Source: Muribaculaceae bacterium Isolate-036 (Harlan) (GTDB lineage: Bacteria > Bacteroidota > Bacteroidia > Bacteroidales > Muribaculaceae). From it: a stretch of 64,000 nucleotides of DNA. Made by a program: the position numbers and the translations under genes. The DNA is taken from the NCBI GenBank assembly GCA_003833075.1, contig RIAY01000013.1:21849-85848 (forward strand), read 5' to 3'. Positions 50,544 to 59,826 of this stretch are shown one piece after another. Below the pieces are notes generated by a model. It was not told the origin of the DNA. It saw nothing but the letters and a program-made list of their open reading frames with translations, and did no database searches. The first letter of the stretch is position 1. Each line of letters starts with the position of its first letter.

Positions 50544-51477
50544 AAGTGCGCAGGAGGAAGCAGAGAATCAACATGAGGAGTTCGGCTTGGAGACAGACAC
50601 GGAGGGAGATACGCAGGTCGGAGTCCGTGAGAAGCTTGGGGTTGGAACCGATATAGGGTTTGTAGACGGCTTCGCCGAAGTAGTCATGAGTGCCACCGAA
50701 ACGACAGTCAAGGATTCCTGCCAATGCCGCCTCGGGATAACCGGAATTTGGACTGGCATGACACCTGCCGAACCGCTTTACAAATCCCAGAAGTCTCAGA
50801 TTGCCGCCGGCAATGACCATCAGTAATGCGGTGAGCCGCGCCGGGATGTAGTTTGCCACGTCATCCATTTTTGCAGCGAAACATCCGAAATCCTTATATC
50901 GCTCGCTTTTATATCCGATCATCGAGTCCAGTGTATTCACCATCTTGTACGCCATCATTCCCGGCAATCCCAACAGCAGATACCAGAACATCGGGGCTAT
51001 GACACCGTCGCTGAGATTTTCGGCAAGTGTCTCCAATGCCGCGGTCTTTATTTCCTGTTCATCAAGCGAACCAGTATCTCTGCCTACTATCCTCGCTACC
51101 TGACGACGCGCGGCATCCAGCCCTTCGCGACAGGCGGCAAACACCATCCTGACCTCTTTCGTCAGCGTGGTTCCTGCAAGACAATAGAACACACCCGCCG
51201 TTTCTATCGCAATGCGGACATACGGATATGGAGACAATAGCCATAGCAGAAGCCTCACTATTCCAAACACCGACAACACGAGCGATAACGACATCAAGGC
51301 TCCCTTCAGCCTGCGGTCAGACCCTTTGTTGAGACGGTGTTCAAAAAAGGAAATAACTTTCCCATATCCGACAACTGGATGCGGCAGACACGCCGGATCT
51401 CCGAACAGGCGGTCAAGAATCCATCCAGCCAGCAAGGGCAAGACAGCTACCGCAATGTGTAAAATCATCTCATCCAT
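50524..51477 (-). CDS. cbiB: Adenosylcobinamide-phosphate synthase
   Basis: Membrane enzyme that attaches (R)-1-aminopropanol (or its phosphate) to adenosylcobyric acid. The 317-residue protein has the N-terminal helix and motif AGWILDRLFGDPACLPHPVVGYGKVI, then LAENLSDGVIAPMFWYLLLGLPGMMAYKMVNTLDSMIGYKSERY (in parts, about residues 152-195) and FGRCHASPNSGYPEAALAGIL. Several hydrophobic segments fit. The start overlaps cobD by 13 bp. Last gene of the btu-cob transcript, ended by the palindrome at 50514-50543. Confidence 0.95.
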   Translation of the reverse strand: MDEMILHIAVAVLPLLAGWILDRLFGDPACLPHPVVGYGKVISFFEHRLNKGSDRRLKGALMSLSLVLSVFGIVRLLLWLLSPYPYVRIAIETAGVFYCLAGTTLTKEVRMVFAACREGLDAARRQVARIVGRDTGSLDEQEIKTAALETLAENLSDGVIAPMFWYLLLGLPGMMAYKMVNTLDSMIGYKSERYKDFGCFAAKMDDVANYIPARLTALLMVIAGGNLRLLGFVKRFGRCHASPNSGYPEAALAGILDCRFGGTHDYFGEAVYKPYIGSNPKLLTDSDLRISLRVCLQAELLMLILCFLLRTYNHFYI

Positions 51478-52508
51478 TCCTCCACAGCTTTTATCAACAT
51501 ATCATTTTTAGCGGAACTCTGCGCCGCAACACGGAAATATCTTTCATCCAGACCTTCGAAGTTTGAGGCATCCCTGACAAGTATGCCGTGGCTATCCACA
51601 AGATATTCCTTAAGTTCTGCAGCCGTACCCTCCGGCAGACGACATAGAATAAAATTGCAGTCTGTCGCTGAACATTCGATACCCATACCTCTGAACGCAC
51701 AGGCAATACGCAAAGCCTCCGAATGGAGTCCCGGGGTGTCGATGATATAATCCGCATCACGCCGGAGAAGGTATGCGCCCGCCTCTATGGCAAGCGTGTT
51801 CACAGCCCATGGCATCCCCTTGTCTCTGACCGCTGCCGCTATCCCCGACTCCGCTACCATATAACCTATACGCAGACCCGGAACGGCATACCGTTTCGTA
51901 AGAGAACTCAAGAGAACGACATTCCCCGTCTCCACAGCTTCCTGCGGAGCAAGCACCGGCTTGGCGGTGTAATCGGCATATGCCTGATCTACAACAACCC
52001 AAGCCCGATTGTCATTATTGGTATCCGCTTGAACTTTACCTCCTCTAAACTTATCGGAAAGATCAAGAATCAAAGATTTGTCCAGAACCTCCCCTGTCGG
52101 ATTATTCGGACTGCACAGCCATGCGAGATCAGCAGATACAGGAATATCCGCAACTTCCTTCACGAAACATATCTCATGTCCGAAACTACGGCAGGCATCC
52201 TGATACTCCCTGAATGCGGGTATGCGGATCGCCGACACACATCCGCTGAAAATATGCGCGATTCGATACATCGCGTCTGTCGCTCCGTTTGTGACAACCA
52301 CATTTTCCGCTCTGACACCGATTTTCCGGGCAATCTGTCTCTCCAGTGAATATGGAGCCGGTTCGGGATAACTTCCTATCTTAGACATTACCGAATGGAG
52401 ATAGGAAATCAATCCCGAGTGATCCGAATCCGAGATTATATTGGTGCTGAAATTGTGCATGACCTTTGCGCCATAACGATAAAGGTCATCTCCATGCCCT
52501 TCAATCAT
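51465..52508 (-). CDS. cobD: Threonine-phosphate decarboxylase-type PLP aminotransferase
   Basis: Fold-type I PLP enzyme of 347 residues. The PLP lysine lies in LLSSLTKRYAVPGLRIGYMV (about residue 211), with VTNGATDAMYRIAHIF, LAWLCSPNNPTGEVLD and AWVVVDQAYADY as the other conserved blocks. The sequence alone could be histidinol-phosphate aminotransferase, but the position between cbiP and cbiB, with overlaps of 8 and 13 bp, makes CobD, which makes aminopropanol phosphate from threonine phosphate, the better call. The RISSTPRDS region in an alternative frame is a shadow. Confidence 0.88.
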   Translation of the reverse strand: MIEGHGDDLYRYGAKVMHNFSTNIISDSDHSGLISYLHSVMSKIGSYPEPAPYSLERQIARKIGVRAENVVVTNGATDAMYRIAHIFSGCVSAIRIPAFREYQDACRSFGHEICFVKEVADIPVSADLAWLCSPNNPTGEVLDKSLILDLSDKFRGGKVQADTNNDNRAWVVVDQAYADYTAKPVLAPQEAVETGNVVLLSSLTKRYAVPGLRIGYMVAESGIAAAVRDKGMPWAVNTLAIEAGAYLLRRDADYIIDTPGLHSEALRIACAFRGMGIECSATDCNFILCRLPEGTAAELKEYLVDSHGILVRDASNFEGLDERYFRVAAQSSAKNDMLIKAVEEWMR

Positions 52509-53994
52509 CTTCTCTCATTATTTTATACAGCAGTTCGATGTCAAGACATTCGCGGAGTCTGGCTGATAGCGCGTCATATTGCCTTTCCTTATAACTGCGG
52601 TATGGTTCGGTTTCACTTTTCAACGGCAAACCTTTCGCCCTGGCATGTGGAGCGAGCAGACGGTCTGTCACTTCCTGATTGTCGAGTATGCCGTGAATAT
52701 AACTTCCCATCACTCTGTCGCCGGCAATACACCCGTCACATGTGCCGTCACTTTTCACGACCAGCGGACTCGCATCCGCCGGGACCTCAGTCTCGCCCAT
52801 ATGGATTTCATAGCCAGACCCGGTTACTTCGCAATCTTTCACAGTAAACTCCACACGTCTGATGGTCTTGTTGCCCCTCAGCACGGTACTCGTCGGGAGC
52901 AGGCACAAACCTTCCGCGGCTGCTACCTCACCTTCCACCCCATCCGGATCGGAGATTTCACGACCCATCATCTGGTATCCCCCGCAGATTCCCATGACAG
53001 AACAGCCACGTGCGGCAGCGGCGATTACGGCATCATCACACCCCTTTTCCCGCATGGCACGGAGATCTCCTATCGTATTCTTACTCCCGGGAAGTATAAT
53101 CACATCTCCCTTTCCAAGTTCGGACGGGTCATCCGTAAAGTAGAGGTGCACACGCGGATCTCGCGAAATGGTGTCGAAATCAGTAAAATTTGATATATGA
53201 GGCAAAGCCAAAACAGCCACATTAATCATGTTTTCCTCTGTGTGAACGGAAGATTTTTTCATCAGCGATACAGAATCCTCCTCCTCGATATGAATATCAT
53301 CGAGATACGGTACAACTCCTATTACTGGCACTCCGCAGATTTCCTCCATCTGGCGGCGACCCTTTTCAAAGAGTTTTTCATCACCACGGAACTTATTGAC
53401 TATGATGCCTTTTATATATCTGCGGTCTTCCTCAGTCTGAAGCATTATGGAACCGTATGCCGCGGCAAACACTCCTCCTCTGTCTATGTCGGCAACAAGT
53501 ATCACTGCCGCTCCCGCATATCGCGCCATCGACATATTCACTATGTCAGAGTCACGCAGATTCAGTTCCGCTATGCTGCCGGCACCTTCCATTACTATGG
53601 GATTATAGCGGGAGGAAAGACGGTCGAAGGCGGCATGCACCTCTTTTCGCAAAGGTTCCTTGTTCTCTTTTCTGAAATATTCATAAGCATCCTTGTTGCC
53701 GACGGGGAGACCGTTGAGCACTACCTGCGAGGTCATGTTACCCGAGGGTTTGAGAAGCACGGGATTCATTTCCGCCATGCATTCCACACCCGCCGCCTCA
53801 GCCTGCACCGCCTGTGCGCGCCCGATCTCCAGACCGTCAGGCGTGACATAGGAATTCAGCGCCATATTCTGCGCCTTGAACGGTGCGGGATGATAACCGT
53901 CCTGCAAAAATATGCGGCACAACCCTGCGGCAAGCACACTTTTGCCGACATCGCTCCCGGTGCCTCCGAGCATTATAGGTCTCAGTTTCTTCAT
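52501..53994 (-). CDS. cbiP: Cobyric acid synthase
   Basis: Amidates adenosylcobyrinic a,c-diamide to cobyric acid with glutamine and ATP; 497 residues. The P-loop-like start MLGGTGSDVGKSVLAAGLCRIF, KAQNMALNSYVTPDGLEIGRAQAVQAEAA, VILPGSKNTIGDL and the glutaminase Cys in SVMGICGGYQMMG with the distal GSYIHGIL make a full CobQ/CbiP protein. It is 2 bp from the adenosyltransferase gene. Symbol cobQ is used in other nomenclatures. Confidence 0.96.
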   Translation of the reverse strand: MKKLRPIMLGGTGSDVGKSVLAAGLCRIFLQDGYHPAPFKAQNMALNSYVTPDGLEIGRAQAVQAEAAGVECMAEMNPVLLKPSGNMTSQVVLNGLPVGNKDAYEYFRKENKEPLRKEVHAAFDRLSSRYNPIVMEGAGSIAELNLRDSDIVNMSMARYAGAAVILVADIDRGGVFAAAYGSIMLQTEEDRRYIKGIIVNKFRGDEKLFEKGRRQMEEICGVPVIGVVPYLDDIHIEEEDSVSLMKKSSVHTEENMINVAVLALPHISNFTDFDTISRDPRVHLYFTDDPSELGKGDVIILPGSKNTIGDLRAMREKGCDDAVIAAAARGCSVMGICGGYQMMGREISDPDGVEGEVAAAEGLCLLPTSTVLRGNKTIRRVEFTVKDCEVTGSGYEIHMGETEVPADASPLVVKSDGTCDGCIAGDRVMGSYIHGILDNQEVTDRLLAPHARAKGLPLKSETEPYRSYKERQYDALSARLRECLDIELLYKIMREDD

Positions 53995-53996
53995 TA

Positions 53997-54566
53997 TTAT
54001 TCTTCAAATAATCCTGCTTTTCCGAATCGTTTCCACCTCTCGTTATCAATCCCTTCATCGCAATTCACTTCCCGTGCCATCGCGAAGAAGAGATCTGAAA
54101 GACGGTTTACATATCTCATTACATCCCCTTCCACCTTATCCTGTTCATTCAAGCACCACAACTGACGTTCGGCTCGACGACAAACCGTGCGTGCCTGATG
54201 CAGGAACGCCGCAGCCCGGCATCCTCCCGGAAGCACGAAATCCTGCTCCATGCAACCTTTCTCCGTAATCGCATCAAGTTTCATCTCCAATGCTTCCACC
54301 GCGTCGTAGGGTAACTTACGCGGATTTATTTCACGCGATTCAGAAGGAGTGGCAACTATGCTCATCGCTGTCATCAGGTTTACCTGAATCTCTCGAAGTA
54401 TATTATCCTTTTCTGCATCATCAAGAAAACTTCTCACAATCCCGATTATGCTGTTCAGTTCATCAAGAGTGCCGTTGGTTTCGATACGGATATCTGTTTT
54501 CGGCACTCTCATGCCTCCGTGTATTCCTGTCGTTCCAAAATCACCCTTACGTGTGTAAATCCTCAT
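53997..54566 (-). CDS. Cob(I)alamin adenosyltransferase, PduO type
   Basis: Transfers the 5'-deoxyadenosyl group from ATP to Co(I) corrinoids. The ATG at 54566 is used because MRIYTRKGDFGTTGIHGGMRVPKTD is the conserved start; the longer frame to 54662 lies inside cbiA. The 189-residue protein has the catalytic region FVLPGGCRAAAFLHQARTVCRRAERQLW and VMRYVNRLSDLFFAMAREVN near the C-terminus, with the usual Arg and Asp residues of PduO enzymes. It overlaps cbiA by 20 bp. Confidence 0.93.
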   Translation of the reverse strand: MRIYTRKGDFGTTGIHGGMRVPKTDIRIETNGTLDELNSIIGIVRSFLDDAEKDNILREIQVNLMTAMSIVATPSESREINPRKLPYDAVEALEMKLDAITEKGCMEQDFVLPGGCRAAAFLHQARTVCRRAERQLWCLNEQDKVEGDVMRYVNRLSDLFFAMAREVNCDEGIDNERWKRFGKAGLFEE

Positions 54567-55887
54567 ATAATCCGTTAATATCGTTATTTCCCCAATACAT
54601 ATGAGTATACCCGGCAATTGCATTCTTATAGCGATAAAGAGGAGTATCCACCTCTTTACCATTTACGTCATATTGCCGTGCCGGATATATGTAATCCTTT
54701 ATCCGCGTCCCATCCTCAATAACGGAGGAATAATGAAATTCATGCCCACGGATTGCGAAGTTTTCCGTTTTTACAGTCCTGTAACCCAAATGCAGATGAG
54801 CGTTATCCATCGTTGCCTTGATAGGCAACAAACCGCACATCTCATATCCATCAATCGAATCACAAAGATATAGCATACCACCGCATTCGGCAAACGCGTA
54901 TCCTCCGCGATCAATATAATCCTTAATCGACTCCCGCATCAAAACATTTGCAGTAAGTCTTGCGGCATATAGCTCAGGATAACCGCCGGGTAGATAAAGG
55001 AAATCCGCATCCGGCATACGCGTATCACGTAAAGGAGAGAATTTAATTATCTCCCCTCCGAAACGAAGATTTTGCTCCAACAATCTAAGATTCTCAGTAT
55101 AGACAAAATTGAATGCCTCATCATATGCTAAAGCAATCTTGCGGGAAGGACTGGAAATCAAATGACATTTATCTGCGACATGCGTGTCATCTGACTTTTC
55201 GTCTTTATCTATTTGCGTAAGGCTCAACAACAAATCCAAATCAATTCCTACCTTCACCGCGTCCGAAGCGCGATCTATAAAACTTTCTATCACGTTGTCA
55301 TCTCCCAATGACAATCCCAAATGTCGCGACGGCATTGTCATATACGGATTCCTCTTCAGGCATCCCAAAAGTGTCACCCCCGCATCTTCAGCTGCAGATT
55401 TAAGAAGCCGCTGATGATTTTCAGATGCGACATTATTGAATATTACCCCGGCAATCTTTATTCGCTTATCAAAATTCTTAAAACCTGAAAGCACAGCTGC
55501 CAGGGAATAGGCGGAAGAAGCTGCATTTATTACGAGCACCACCGGCAAACCCGTAAGCTCTGCGATATGAGCTGCACTACCTTTTCTCTTGTCATATCCG
55601 TCAAATAACCCCATCACTCCTTCAACAATACGCACATCGCTACCAGCGGAATATCGTTGGAAAAGACTTTTAACATGTTGCTCATCCGACATGAAAACAT
55701 CAAGATTGACAGATTCCATTCCCGACGCAACCTTATGAAATTGCGTATCTATGAAATCCGGACCTGTCTTAAAAGGCGCAACCTTAAAACCTCTGTTTTT
55801 AAAAGCCCTGAGAAGACCGTTGGTAACGGTTGTTTTTCCACTTCCAGATGAAACCGCAGCAATTACGAAACCTGACTTGTATCTCAT
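54547..55887 (-). CDS. cbiA: Cobyrinic acid a,c-diamide synthase
   Basis: Amidates cobyrinic acid at the a and c positions; 446 residues. P-loop VSSGSGKTTVTNGLLRAF (about residues 14-31), SVNLDVFMSDEQHV, EGVMGLFDGYDKRKGSAAHIAELTGLPVVLVI and the glutaminase Cys in FAECGGMLYLCDSIDG (about residue 333) are visible. This is the earliest corrin-pathway step in the window; genes for ring formation are not present here. It is coupled to btuD by ATGA. Confidence 0.95.
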   Translation of the reverse strand: MRYKSGFVIAAVSSGSGKTTVTNGLLRAFKNRGFKVAPFKTGPDFIDTQFHKVASGMESVNLDVFMSDEQHVKSLFQRYSAGSDVRIVEGVMGLFDGYDKRKGSAAHIAELTGLPVVLVINAASSAYSLAAVLSGFKNFDKRIKIAGVIFNNVASENHQRLLKSAAEDAGVTLLGCLKRNPYMTMPSRHLGLSLGDDNVIESFIDRASDAVKVGIDLDLLLSLTQIDKDEKSDDTHVADKCHLISSPSRKIALAYDEAFNFVYTENLRLLEQNLRFGGEIIKFSPLRDTRMPDADFLYLPGGYPELYAARLTANVLMRESIKDYIDRGGYAFAECGGMLYLCDSIDGYEMCGLLPIKATMDNAHLHLGYRTVKTENFAIRGHEFHYSSVIEDGTRIKDYIYPARQYDVNGKEVDTPLYRYKNAIAGYTHMYWGNNDINGLYEDLHT

Positions 55888-56711
55888 ATATTATCAGATT
55901 TAAATCTCAGTTCCTCTTTCTTCTTTAAATCAATCTTAAAGAGACCGTCTGCCTTATCGAATAAGATTCCGGGATTGTCGAAATATAGTTCCATATCTCC
56001 CGACTGTATCAACTCTTCATGAGTTCCTGTCTTGACTCCGAGTTTTTTATCCATAAGCCATATGCGATCGGAAAGTTGCATCGCCATATCAAGATCATGA
56101 GTAGACATGAAGATCGTCTTTTCCATCTTATGTGCAAAAGAATAAAGCAAAAGCATGATTTCCACTTTGCTTGGATAATCCAGGAAAGCTGTAGGTTCGT
56201 CAAGGAATATCACGGGAGTCTCCTGTGCGAATGCTTTGGCAATCATGACTTTCTGACGTTCTCCGTCACTGAGGCTCTGCACCATCCGGTATCTGAGCGG
56301 TTCTATGCCTGCCAAGGAAATGGCATTATTAACAGCATCTTTATCCCGAACGCTTAAACGTCCCCAAAATCCGGTGTAAGGTGCACGCCCCAACCCTACA
56401 AGTGTCTCCACATCCATATTGTCAAGCAGGGGCTTCTCCGTAAGCACCACACTTATTGTCCGGGCAAGATCTTTTCCCGAATAATCGGCAAGAGGTCTGC
56501 CGGCTATCTCCACAAAGCCCGACAGCGGTTTTTGAAAACCGGCAAGCGTGCGCAACAACGTAGATTTTCCGGCTCCGTTAGGTCCCAACAAGCACGTCAA
56601 TTCTCCGGGATAAAGGGATGCGTCAAGACATCTGGTGACACATTTGTCCCCCTTGGAATTTCTATAACCTGTGGTGAGGTTCCTTACTTTTATCGTTTCA
56701 ACCTGTTTCAT
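55884..56711 (-). CDS. btuD: Corrinoid/iron-siderophore ABC transporter ATPase
   Basis: ATPase of the corrinoid importer, 275 residues. Walker A LLGPNGAGKSTLLRTLAG, signature SLSDGERQKVMIAKAFAQ, Walker B VIFLDEPTAFLDY and the switch His in MSTHDLDMAMQL are intact. The FecE/BtuD family also serves siderophores, but the operon places it with B12 genes. Start and stop overlap its neighbours by ATGA on both sides, so it is translated together with btuC and cbiA. Confidence 0.92.
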   Translation of the reverse strand: MKQVETIKVRNLTTGYRNSKGDKCVTRCLDASLYPGELTCLLGPNGAGKSTLLRTLAGFQKPLSGFVEIAGRPLADYSGKDLARTISVVLTEKPLLDNMDVETLVGLGRAPYTGFWGRLSVRDKDAVNNAISLAGIEPLRYRMVQSLSDGERQKVMIAKAFAQETPVIFLDEPTAFLDYPSKVEIMLLLYSFAHKMEKTIFMSTHDLDMAMQLSDRIWLMDKKLGVKTGTHEELIQSGDMELYFDNPGILFDKADGLFKIDLKKKEELRFKSDNI

Positions 56712-57712
56712 CTTCTCTTGAACCTCTCTTTAAAAATCACGTACATGATAACCGGAACACCGATAAGCGGAGTCACACCATTCAATGGAAGTACTATGTT
56801 ATCCGGCAAAATACATATAAGATTGCAAATCAAGCCTATCACCCCGCCCGTAAGAATGCATCCGGGAATAATCACGCGATGATCAGCAACGCGGAAGATC
56901 ATCCTGACCACGTGAGGCACGGCAAGTCCGATGAACGACACCGGTCCGCAGAATGCCGTGACCACGGAGGTCAGCAGCCCGGTTGTGACCAGCAGGAGAT
57001 TGCGCACGGTCTGCATGCTTATGCCGAGATTGAGCGCATAGTTCTCTCCAAGCAGTATCACATTCAGAGGCTTCACCATCAGTATCGAGAGCAACAGACC
57101 AAAAACTATAGCAAGAGAAAACAACGGTATCTGACCCAAGGCAACACCGTTGAAATTACCCATACCCCACATGGCATAACCATGCACCCCCTCGGCGGTG
57201 GAAAGATAGTTCAGAAGAGTGATGACCGAGGATGTCAGATAACCTGTCATGATGCCGGCGATAAGCAGCATAAGGTCATTTTTAAGCCACATGGAAAACA
57301 GGAGCAGCAGACCCATGATCGCGATACTGCCTGCAAACGATCCTGCCAGTATAGCCGCGTATCCGCCCCAAGAATAACCTGCGGCAGAAACTGACCCTCC
57401 GAAAAAAAGAATCACAAACGCGACTCCGAGACTTGACCCCGATGTAATGCCGAGTATGGAAGGACCGGCAAGAGGATTGCGGAAAGCGGTCTGGAGCATA
57501 AGTCCGGACACGGTCAGCGCCGCGCCTGCAAGAACTGCGGTAATTGCCTGCGGCAAACGGCTTCCCACCACGATAAATCGCAACGGGCCGTCAGGATCGC
57601 CATTATTGAAAAGTATATCGACCACCTGCGCTGGAGGAATATCGACCGAACCCACAAACAGATTCAGCAAAAACAGCACCACAAGTGACACACAAAGAAT
57701 CACAAACTTCAT
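56708..57712 (-). CDS. btuC: FecCD-type permease of the corrinoid importer
   Basis: Inner-membrane permease, 334 residues with about ten hydrophobic segments. Conserved motifs are SRLPQAITAVLAGAALTVSGLMLQTAFRNPLAGPSILGITSGSSLGVAF (in parts, about residues 52-100), GPVSFIGLAVPHVVRMIFRVADHRVIIPGCILTGG and LNGVTPLIGVPVIMYVIF. The FecCD family covers both iron chelates and B12; the locus supports B12. The preceding start region follows the GxxExxY gene by 31 bp. Confidence 0.92.
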   Translation of the reverse strand: MKFVILCVSLVVLFLLNLFVGSVDIPPAQVVDILFNNGDPDGPLRFIVVGSRLPQAITAVLAGAALTVSGLMLQTAFRNPLAGPSILGITSGSSLGVAFVILFFGGSVSAAGYSWGGYAAILAGSFAGSIAIMGLLLLFSMWLKNDLMLLIAGIMTGYLTSSVITLLNYLSTAEGVHGYAMWGMGNFNGVALGQIPLFSLAIVFGLLLSILMVKPLNVILLGENYALNLGISMQTVRNLLLVTTGLLTSVVTAFCGPVSFIGLAVPHVVRMIFRVADHRVIIPGCILTGGVIGLICNLICILPDNIVLPLNGVTPLIGVPVIMYVIFKERFKRR

Positions 57713-57743
57713 ACCTCTTCAATTATTTTCAGATTATGCACAC

Positions 57744-58166
57744 CTAAATATTATTTACGAATCGATAAATTCCATTTTTATATGGCATTGTTTCCGAGAC
57801 TTTACCGGGTTTAAACAATTTAGCACCAAAATTTATGAGGTATCCGAGTCTGTAATCTGACAGTTTTAAATAAGTAAGAAGTTGACGACATTCATTCTCC
57901 TTCATCTGCCCGACTGCTTTAACCTCAATTATAACACGATTATCCACAACGATATCCGCTTTATAAGCCTCTTCAACCACAACACCTTTATATATTGCAG
58001 GGATTAGAACCTGCCGTTTTACTTCATATCCCTTTTGAGATATTTCATAGGCAAGAGCTCCTTCATAAAATTTCTCCCTCAATCCTCTTCCAATAGAATT
58101 TCTTACTTCAAATGCCGAGGCTATTATATCATAACCTATCTGCACATACTCCTCATTTAATGGCAT
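57744..58166 (-). CDS. GxxExxY family protein
   Basis: A 140-residue protein of the GxxExxY family: GRGLREKFYEGALAYEISQKG is the family motif region at about residues 27-48 (with Glu and Tyr placed as in the name), followed by KADIVVDNRVIIEVKAV, a PD-(D/E)XK nuclease-like Asp and ExK, and LTYLKLSDYRLGYLINFG. The family is common and patchily distributed in Bacteroidetes and is of unknown function. It lies between btuF and btuC, directly after the 355-bp composite palindrome, so it and that element may have been inserted together. Confidence 0.8.
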   Translation of the reverse strand: MPLNEEYVQIGYDIIASAFEVRNSIGRGLREKFYEGALAYEISQKGYEVKRQVLIPAIYKGVVVEEAYKADIVVDNRVIIEVKAVGQMKENECRQLLTYLKLSDYRLGYLINFGAKLFKPGKVSETMPYKNGIYRFVNNI

Positions 58167-58271
58167 CTTTCCATAATTTTAGAACTTATTCAGTCTGCAA
58201 ATATAATACAATCTATTTTAGCAAGTGATAGATTGTGCAATTTAACTTAGTAAATACTTGAATGAATCATG

Positions 58272-58626
58272 ATTAATGGTATCGCGGATCCCTTAATGCC
58301 TAATGGCATCACGGGAGACATGCGGATATTTCGGATTGAACGCGGATTTATCTTTTCAAATCAATTTCCATGGGGCAGTTTAAGTCACAGCGGATTCGGC
58401 AGCCAATGTCTGCCGACGGAGAGCCGCTGATGTCAGCTGATAGTTACGGATTTTCGCGACAACATATCCGCGACTATCAGTTAAAATCCGCGACTCCCGT
58501 CATATGCCTTTAGGCATATTAATCCGCGATTCTGATTCTGGATATAAAAGATCCGCGATCAATCCGCTAAATCCGTATTCATCCCATCACACCGGAAGGT
58601 GAAAGGGAATCCGCGATGCCATTAAT
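58272..58626. repeat. 355-bp composite palindrome with near-perfect 23-bp terminal inverted repeats
   Basis: Bases 58272-58294 and 58604-58626 are inverted repeats matching at 20 of 23 positions (both with TCGCGGAT). Within, CGCGGAT-like words occur in the left half and ATCCGCG words in the right half (five full or near copies), ACGGGAG pairs with CTCCCG (near 58311 and 58493), and CGGCAG-CCAATGT-CTGCCG is a smaller hairpin. No coding frame is convincing. It fits a miniature inverted-repeat element or a large structured RNA in the 503-bp gap between GxxExxY and btuF. Confidence 0.65.
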
Positions 58627-58669
58627 TCCAAATTTATCCGATTAATACTGCTTTAACATTCAACATTAC

Positions 58670-59794
58670 TCACTGCATGAGGTGGTAGTAGTGGTGGGAG
58701 GTGTGGTTGCTGAGTTCGAGATGCATGGCGGAGATCATGTCTTCGAGCAGGCGGTCGGGATGGAAAGGAGTTTCTTCATAGAAATCTATGTAGCGGGTGT
58801 TGCATCCATAGACACGTCTGTTCTTATATGCCTTGAACTGCGAATTGACAGGCGCATCATTGCCCAGCTCCCTGAGCGATTTGTCTTTCTCCTGATTATA
58901 TCTCACAAACCAGACATCGGCATCATGAGCCTCTGCAAGCACTTTCTCCGGTGCCAATGGCACACTGCCGCTCCGCTCATATGATGCAAACGGGTTTATG
59001 CCGCCGGCATCCTCGATAAGCCGTCCCATAGTAGACACACCACCCGGCACATTCCATACCTGACCGTAACGCTGGTCTATTATCACCTTCGGCTTGATCG
59101 CCAGTCCGTTGGCAATTTGCTTCAGTTTAAGATAATTGCTTTCAGTCTCGGCAAACATCTTGTCTGCGACATCCTGTTTTCCGAAAAGCATTCCGTAGAA
59201 GCGCACCCACTCGGCTCTGCCGAGCGGCGAGGTCTCCATATAGTCGGCACACTCTATGATCGGAATGCCGAGTTCACCCACCTTTGCATATTTGTCGTTG
59301 TTCTCGAACGGTGAAAGCATTATCACCTGAGGTTTCAGCTTTATTATCTTCTCAAGGTCGGGACTGAGGCTTACACCGCAGTCGACTATACGCCCCGAGG
59401 CAAGACGCGCCTGCAGCTCTTTGCCGTTTACATACTTCGAATTGCAGATACCTCCTATGGCGTCTATGGCACCGAGTTCGGTTATGAGACTGTTGTGAAC
59501 GGTTGAATACACCAGCGCGTTGGTCACCGGCACTTTGATTATTGTCCCTTCCGGCAGACCGGCAGGCATCTCGCTATCGCGTTCCACAAGGATATATTTC
59601 TGCAACGTTTTCAACGTGTCCCAGGGATTTCTGACCGTCACCTCCGTGAAATCCGGGAACTCGCGGACAGTCAGATTCTCCGCATATTTCATCGGCAAGA
59701 CCTCGCCCTCGCCTTCCGCAGAAGATGAAGCATGGCTTCCCTTGCAGGACGCAAGGAAAGCCACGACTATAAACAGGGTAAGAAAGATTCGCAT
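58670..59794 (-). CDS. btuF: Corrinoid ABC transporter substrate-binding lipoprotein
   Basis: Periplasmic binding lipoprotein of 374 residues from the ATG at 59794, with lipobox VVAFLASCKGSH (Cys near residue 17). The FecB/BtuF fold shows in VYSTVHNSLITELGAIDAIGGICNSKYV, LKPQVIMLSPFENN, GIPIIECADYMETSPLGRAEW and WNVPGGVSTMGRLIEDAGGINPFA. It would deliver corrinoids to the BtuCD permease. It lies between btuG and the composite palindrome, so it is separated from btuC by about 950 bp. Confidence 0.9.
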   Translation of the reverse strand: MRIFLTLFIVVAFLASCKGSHASSSAEGEGEVLPMKYAENLTVREFPDFTEVTVRNPWDTLKTLQKYILVERDSEMPAGLPEGTIIKVPVTNALVYSTVHNSLITELGAIDAIGGICNSKYVNGKELQARLASGRIVDCGVSLSPDLEKIIKLKPQVIMLSPFENNDKYAKVGELGIPIIECADYMETSPLGRAEWVRFYGMLFGKQDVADKMFAETESNYLKLKQIANGLAIKPKVIIDQRYGQVWNVPGGVSTMGRLIEDAGGINPFASYERSGSVPLAPEKVLAEAHDADVWFVRYNQEKDKSLRELGNDAPVNSQFKAYKNRRVYGCNTRYIDFYEETPFHPDRLLEDMISAMHLELSNHTSHHYYHLMQ

Positions 59795-59826
59795 CTTCCT
59801 TTTTCCCTCCAATCTATATTCCACTA

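Noticed and set aside
53197..54165. 322-codon plus-strand ORF over cbiP and the adenosyltransferase
   Set aside because: The minus strand encodes two well-conserved enzymes; the antisense frame has no conserved motif.
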